From Nitrospiraceae bacterium (GTDB lineage: Bacteria > Nitrospirota > UBA9217), in contig DMKB01000134.1 in the NCBI GenBank assembly GCA_003454665.1, positions 1 through 8,815 of the forward strand: a stretch of 8,815 nucleotides of DNA, given 5' to 3'. Below are positions 6,335 to 8,815 of this stretch, in pieces. Within the stretch, counting starts at the first letter, position 1. Every line of letters starts with the position of its first letter. A model generated the notes under the pieces. That model ran no database searches and was not told where the DNA came from. It worked only from the letters and a program-made list of their open reading frames with translations. The position numbers and the translations under genes are program-made.

Positions 6335-7936
6335 CTACTTCCGTATCACCACCCGCTTCCTCCACCCCTTCCCCTTATTCGGAAAGTCGTTTCGGAAATG
6401 AGCGCCGACGCTTCCTTCGCGGAGAAGGGCTGAGCGGGCAATGAGGAGAGAGGTAGTAATCATGTTCTGGAGTTCACCGGCGCTCCGGTGAGGTTCGGCA
6501 ATTGCCGTCATACGCTCCCATGCCCGGAGCTGCTTGAGGGCCGCAGAGAGCTTTTTCCTGTCTCGTACGATCCCGACAGCATCGGACATGAGCTTCTTCA
6601 GGGACATCTGAATATGGTCAGCGTCCCGAGAGTCCAATGGCGTTGCACTTCGCCGAGGATTCCTGCTCCGGGTTGCCTGTCTTCCGTTGATCGGTGAAGC
6701 GGAAAGGCCGGACAACAGCCGGTTTTTCCGTTTTGTCGCATATCTCGCAGCAGCAAGGCCGGCACGCTCGCCGAAAACGAGTCCTTCGAGGAGGGAATTG
6801 CTGGCCAGGCGGTTCGCGCCGTGCACGCCGGTGCAGGCGGTCTCTCCGGCGGCAAAGAGTCCGGGAATGTTCGTCGCCCCCCAGAGGTCGGTTTTCACGC
6901 CGCCCATGATATAGTGTGCGGCCGGCGACACCGGTATGGGCTCACGGGTGATGTCGACGCCTAATTCTTTGCACGTTGTATAGATGCGGGGAAATCTCTT
7001 CATGACGTAGTCATTCGTGAGGTGGGTCATGTCCAGGTATACATGGTCCGTCTCCGTGGCATTGAGTTCTGAGTGAATTGCGCGGGTGACCACATCACGC
7101 GGAGCAAGTTCACGGGCAGGATGGTATTGCTCCAGAAACCGAAAACCGTGAATGTTCCGCAGCATGCCACCTTCGCCACGCATGGCTTCGGAGAGGAGGA
7201 ACTGCGGCGCGCCACTGAGAAAGAGCGCCGTCGGATGGAACTGAATGAATTCCATGTCCATGAGCGCCGCGCCCGCACGGTATGCCATGGCCAGGCCGTC
7301 TCCCGTTGCAACGCCGGGGTTAGTGGTCCGTTCGTAGACCTGACCCGTGCCGCCCGTCGCACAAATGACGGCACGTGCGGTTACCACGAGTTGTTTTCCC
7401 TCGGGCTGCTGGAGGACCACAGCGCCGGTGCATCTGCCGTTCCGGACGATCAAGTTTTGGGTAAAGGCGAAGTCAAGCTTGGTGACCTTGTTAAACGACC
7501 GTACTTTGTCCAGCAGAACGCGCATAATTTCGCGTCCCGTGGAGTCGCCATGGGCGTGGAGAATCCTTCGCTTGGTGTGCGCCGCCTCCTGGGTGAAGGC
7601 GAGCTTTGTGCCTTCCCGGTCGAACTCCGCGCCCCAGAGGATAAGCTCGCGGATCCTCATCGGCCCTTCCGCTACGAGGGTCTTGACGGCCCCCCGATTG
7701 CACAGGCCGTCACCCGCCTGCATGGTGTCGTCGTAATGGATCGATATCTCATCTTCGTCGGAAAGGGCCACGGCCACCCCGCCCTGGGCGTATTCGGTGC
7801 TGCTTTCGGAAGGAGAGTCCTTGGTCGCGACAAGGACGTCTCCGGAACGGGCGAGCTCTATGGCCGCCCGCATTCCCGCAGCGCCGCCGCCGATGATAAG
7901 AAAGTCCGTTGTGATGTGTTCTTCGGTGAAGTCCAT
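6335..7936 (-). CDS. nadB: L-aspartate oxidase
   Basis: FAD-dependent L-aspartate oxidase, 533 residues, the usual family size. It oxidises L-aspartate to iminoaspartate, the first step of de novo NAD synthesis. NadA then condenses the product to quinolinate; no nadA is in the window. Seen in order: the dinucleotide-binding GGGAAGMRAA (16-25), the FAD-contacting ESSTEYAQGG (44-53), ICATGGTGQVY (191-201), FIQFHPTAL (230-238) with H234, RGEGG (253-257), APRD with R280, HYIMGG with H341, and GANRLASNSLLEG (373-385) with R376. H234, R280, H341 and R376 match active-site residues of the E. coli enzyme. These motifs separate it less sharply from succinate dehydrogenase/fumarate reductase flavoproteins, but the EYAQGG, HYIMGG and GANR context fits NadB. 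An Arg/Ser-rich linker (about 401-440) separates the catalytic part from the C-terminal helical domain. No clear ribosome-binding site precedes the ATG; the leader has unusual GC-rich repeats. Confidence 0.95.
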   Translation of the reverse strand: MDFTEEHITTDFLIIGGGAAGMRAAIELARSGDVLVATKDSPSESSTEYAQGGVAVALSDEDEISIHYDDTMQAGDGLCNRGAVKTLVAEGPMRIRELILWGAEFDREGTKLAFTQEAAHTKRRILHAHGDSTGREIMRVLLDKVRSFNKVTKLDFAFTQNLIVRNGRCTGAVVLQQPEGKQLVVTARAVICATGGTGQVYERTTNPGVATGDGLAMAYRAGAALMDMEFIQFHPTALFLSGAPQFLLSEAMRGEGGMLRNIHGFRFLEQYHPARELAPRDVVTRAIHSELNATETDHVYLDMTHLTNDYVMKRFPRIYTTCKELGVDITREPIPVSPAAHYIMGGVKTDLWGATNIPGLFAAGETACTGVHGANRLASNSLLEGLVFGERAGLAAARYATKRKNRLLSGLSASPINGRQATRSRNPRRSATPLDSRDADHIQMSLKKLMSDAVGIVRDRKKLSAALKQLRAWERMTAIAEPHRSAGELQNMITTSLLIARSALLREGSVGAHFRNDFPNKGKGWRKRVVIRK

Positions 7937-7944
7937 GGGCTGTG

Positions 7945-7985
7945 GTCCCGCGGCCGTCCCGCTCCAGTCCCGCTACGAGCGGGAC
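7945..7985. repeat. Three phased 11-bp repeats plus inverted copy in the nadB leader
   Basis: Reading the plus strand there are three consecutive 11-mers, GTCCCGCGGCC (7945-7955), GTCCCGCTCCA (7956-7966) and GTCCCGCTACG (7967-7977), sharing the heptamer GTCCCGC. They are followed at once by the inverted form AGCGGGAC (7978-7985). In nadB mRNA the single left arm can pair with the nearest right arm (8 bp, 3-base loop) or with the next (10 bp, 13-base loop, 7955-7964 with 7978-7987), so alternative hairpins are possible. No T-tract follows, so this is not a standard terminator. It could be a protein-binding site with helical-turn phasing, an RNA regulatory structure, or a mobile repeat. Confidence 0.6.
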
Positions 7986-7995
7986 GGGATGTCGC

Positions 7996-8011
7996 GTTGT
8001 TCATTCACAAC
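7996..8011. promoter_or_regulatory. Small palindrome upstream of nadB
   Basis: GTTGT and ACAAC arms (7996-8000 and 8007-8011) flank a six-base centre, an operator-like inverted repeat about 60 bases before the nadB start. No known nad-regulator box is recognised, and five-base arms may arise by chance. Confidence 0.2.
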
Positions 8012-8051
8012 CAGGCGTGACTGCTGGAGGGGCTCCACCTGGTGGCGATGG

Positions 8052-8080
8052 AAAAAATTATTTCCGCGGGACAGCCCGCG
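8052..8080 (-). terminator. Candidate intrinsic terminator overlapping the lipoprotein stop
   Basis: On the minus strand CGCGGG-CTGT-CCCGCG (8080-8065) forms a perfect six-base GC stem. It is followed by GAAATAA and six T's (8057-8052). The stop codon TAA lies between stem and T-tract. The T-tract is seven bases from the stem, further than ideal, so termination may be partial. Confidence 0.4.
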
Positions 8081-8525
8081 ACACAAAGGGGTTCTTTCCC
8101 CTGATGGACCTGAGCGTTTTGCCCTGCGGGTCGAGTATGCAGGTGACCCTGCCGCCGTCTCTCACGATTCTGCCACCCGCTGTTTTCCGCTCAACGTCCC
8201 AGTTGAACGTTGCCTCGATACGCCGCCGCTCTTTAATCATAATGAGCATTTTTTCATAGTGGATGGTAAAGCGGATTGTCGGGTATTTCGAAAAGACCTT
8301 GTTGAGGGCTTTACGGAAATCCCGCCTGTCGGGAAAGCCCCGCGCAACATTCTTCATGAACGCCGTCGCGTCTCTGTTCTCATAGGCGCTGTCGAGGCTC
8401 CGCAGGGTCGTCAGGGTGTTGTTGCTTTCGAGAGTCACAATCTGCGGCTTCTTGCTGCCGCAGCCGACGGACCCCGCGGTCAGGAGAAAAACTGCCATAA
8501 AGGAAAGGGAAAGGATAGGGCGCAT
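8058..8525 (-). CDS. Small putative lipoprotein, possible NTF2-like fold
   Basis: A 155-residue exported protein of no named family. The first 21 residues (MRPILSLSF, then a hydrophobic stretch) form a signal peptide. SVGC places a likely lipidated cysteine at 22, although Ser at -3 is atypical for a lipobox. The mature part begins with helices (LRSLDSAYENRDATAFMKNV, about 41-60; DFRKALNKVFSK) followed by strands (IRFTIHYEKMLIM, RRIEATFNWDVERK, GRVTCILDPQGKTLRSI). This helix-then-sheet order is reminiscent of NTF2/SnoaL-like domains, which is inference only. The start at 8525 is supported by AGGAGGT just upstream. An apparent in-frame extension to 8585 reads through AT-rich repeat DNA and is rejected. 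It lies upstream of nadB on the same strand, separated by a terminator-like hairpin and repeats, so it is probably a separate unit. Confidence 0.75.
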   Translation of the reverse strand: MRPILSLSFMAVFLLTAGSVGCGSKKPQIVTLESNNTLTTLRSLDSAYENRDATAFMKNVARGFPDRRDFRKALNKVFSKYPTIRFTIHYEKMLIMIKERRRIEATFNWDVERKTAGGRIVRDGGRVTCILDPQGKTLRSIRGKNPFVSRAVPRK

Positions 8526-8657
8526 AAGACCTCCTGTTATTAATAAATTCCAATTTCCAAAGCTCAAATCCCAAATAAAATCCAAATGACAAATGCCAAT
8601 GTTAAAAAAGGGATCAATTTCAGCATTTGAATTAAGGGCTCTATACGCGTTATTGTG

Positions 8658-8713
8658 AAAAACGGCGGTGGCCCCGAGTGATCGCCGCGCTTTTTAAGCG
8701 CCCTGCCGCCGTT
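8658..8713 (-). terminator. Branched hairpin with T-tract, candidate terminator
   Basis: On the minus strand AACGGCGG (8713-8706) can pair with CCGCCGTT (8668-8661), and five T's (8662-8658) overlap and follow the stem. Nested inside is a perfect hairpin, GCGCTT and AAGCGC arms around three bases (8701-8687). The long loop weakens a simple terminator reading. It could end transcription of a minus-strand gene beyond the right edge, or be a dispersed structured repeat. Confidence 0.3.
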
Positions 8714-8806
8714 CGGTGTCTCATCGCGGCAGAAGGAGCTGAACTATCAGGTTAACCACGTTGCGCTCGGCGCGTTTGCGCGGCAGAACGAGGGGATGCC
8801 GCCGTT
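8704..8806. repeat. Nested direct repeats at right edge
   Basis: TGCCGCCGTT occurs at 8704-8713 and 8797-8806. Between these, GCGGCAGAAGGAG (8726-8738) recurs as GCGGCAGAACGAG (8780-8792), matching at 12 of 13. The inverted form AACGGCGG is at 8661-8668. The arrangement is outer repeat, inner repeat, inner repeat, outer repeat, as in a composite intergenic repeat element. Confidence 0.45.
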
Positions 8807-8815
8807 ACGAAATCC

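Larger units (their letters stand above)
8526..8815. other. Right-end non-coding region with two repeat types
   Basis: No convincing gene is present in these 290 bases. From about 8541 to 8605 the sequence is an AT-rich tract of degenerate units (on the minus strand CATTTGTCATTTGGA, ATTTGGGATTT, TTTGGAAATTGGAATTT), related to the tract at 3405-3460. From 8661 to the edge it is GC-rich with direct and inverted repeats. An ORF open from GTG 8668 to the edge lacks a ribosome-binding site and runs through these repeats. Confidence 0.55.

Noticed and set aside
7073..8020. Long plus-strand ORF (315 codons) antisense to nadB
   Set aside because: It mirrors nadB, whose family motifs run through the whole minus-strand frame; the antisense product shows no recognisable motif.
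8532..8572. Promoter-like TTGAGC and TATTAA before the small lipoprotein
   Set aside because: The implied transcription start would fall inside the ribosome-binding site, and the hexamers are part of the low-complexity repeat.
8526..8585. N-terminal extension of the small lipoprotein
   Set aside because: The extension reads AT-rich repeat DNA and would bury the signal peptide; the ATG at 8525 has AGGAGGT in place.
8668..8815. Plus-strand ORF open to the right edge from GTG
   Set aside because: No ribosome-binding site, low-quality promoter-like hexamers only (TTGAAT 8627-8632 and TATTGT 8651-8656), and the frame crosses hairpins and direct repeats. Extending the sequence would settle it.

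Overview
Composition is moderately GC-rich. The gene set is two radical SAM enzymes, a polytopic membrane protein, a glutaredoxin with an iron-sulfur ferredoxin-thioredoxin-reductase-like subunit, an Slp-type outer-membrane lipoprotein, a PaaK/CapK-like adenylating ligase and L-aspartate oxidase. This suggests a Gram-negative, probably anaerobic or metabolically versatile bacterium of the Nitrospirota or Desulfobacterota kind. The assignment is inferred from gene content; no phylogenetic marker is present.

Layout. Bases 1-2883 (+) form a compact cluster: a radical SAM/SPASM-like protein cut by the left window edge, a complete second radical SAM protein, and an eight-helix membrane protein whose start overlaps the preceding stop (ATGA). 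Convergent to it, on the minus strand, lie a 133-aa HTH-like protein (3358-2957) and, further upstream, a glutaredoxin/FTR-catalytic-subunit pair (4062-3470) joined by an ATGA overlap. Divergent from that pair, on the plus strand, is the Slp-family lipoprotein gene (4191-4748). From 4815 to the right edge everything is read leftwards: a small lipoprotein (8525-8058), nadB (7936-6335) and a PaaK/CapK-like ligase (6134-4815). The last 290 bases hold no convincing gene, only AT-rich degenerate repeats and a structured GC-rich repeat region.

How the genes work together. The glutaredoxin and FTR-like protein probably form a thiol-redox relay fed by reduced ferredoxin. NadB makes iminoaspartate for NAD synthesis. 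The ligase probably activates a carboxylic acid as an acyl adenylate or CoA thioester; its substrate is unknown. The two radical SAM proteins and the Cys-loop membrane protein look like one functional unit of unknown product and are the best candidate for an undescribed system.

Non-coding structure. Three exact-phase 11-bp repeats, followed by an inverted copy, lie just upstream of the nadB start. Inverted GC-rich copies bracket the lipoprotein-nadB gap. A terminator-like hairpin overlaps the lipoprotein stop codon. A related AT-rich repeat occurs in two distant intergenic gaps.
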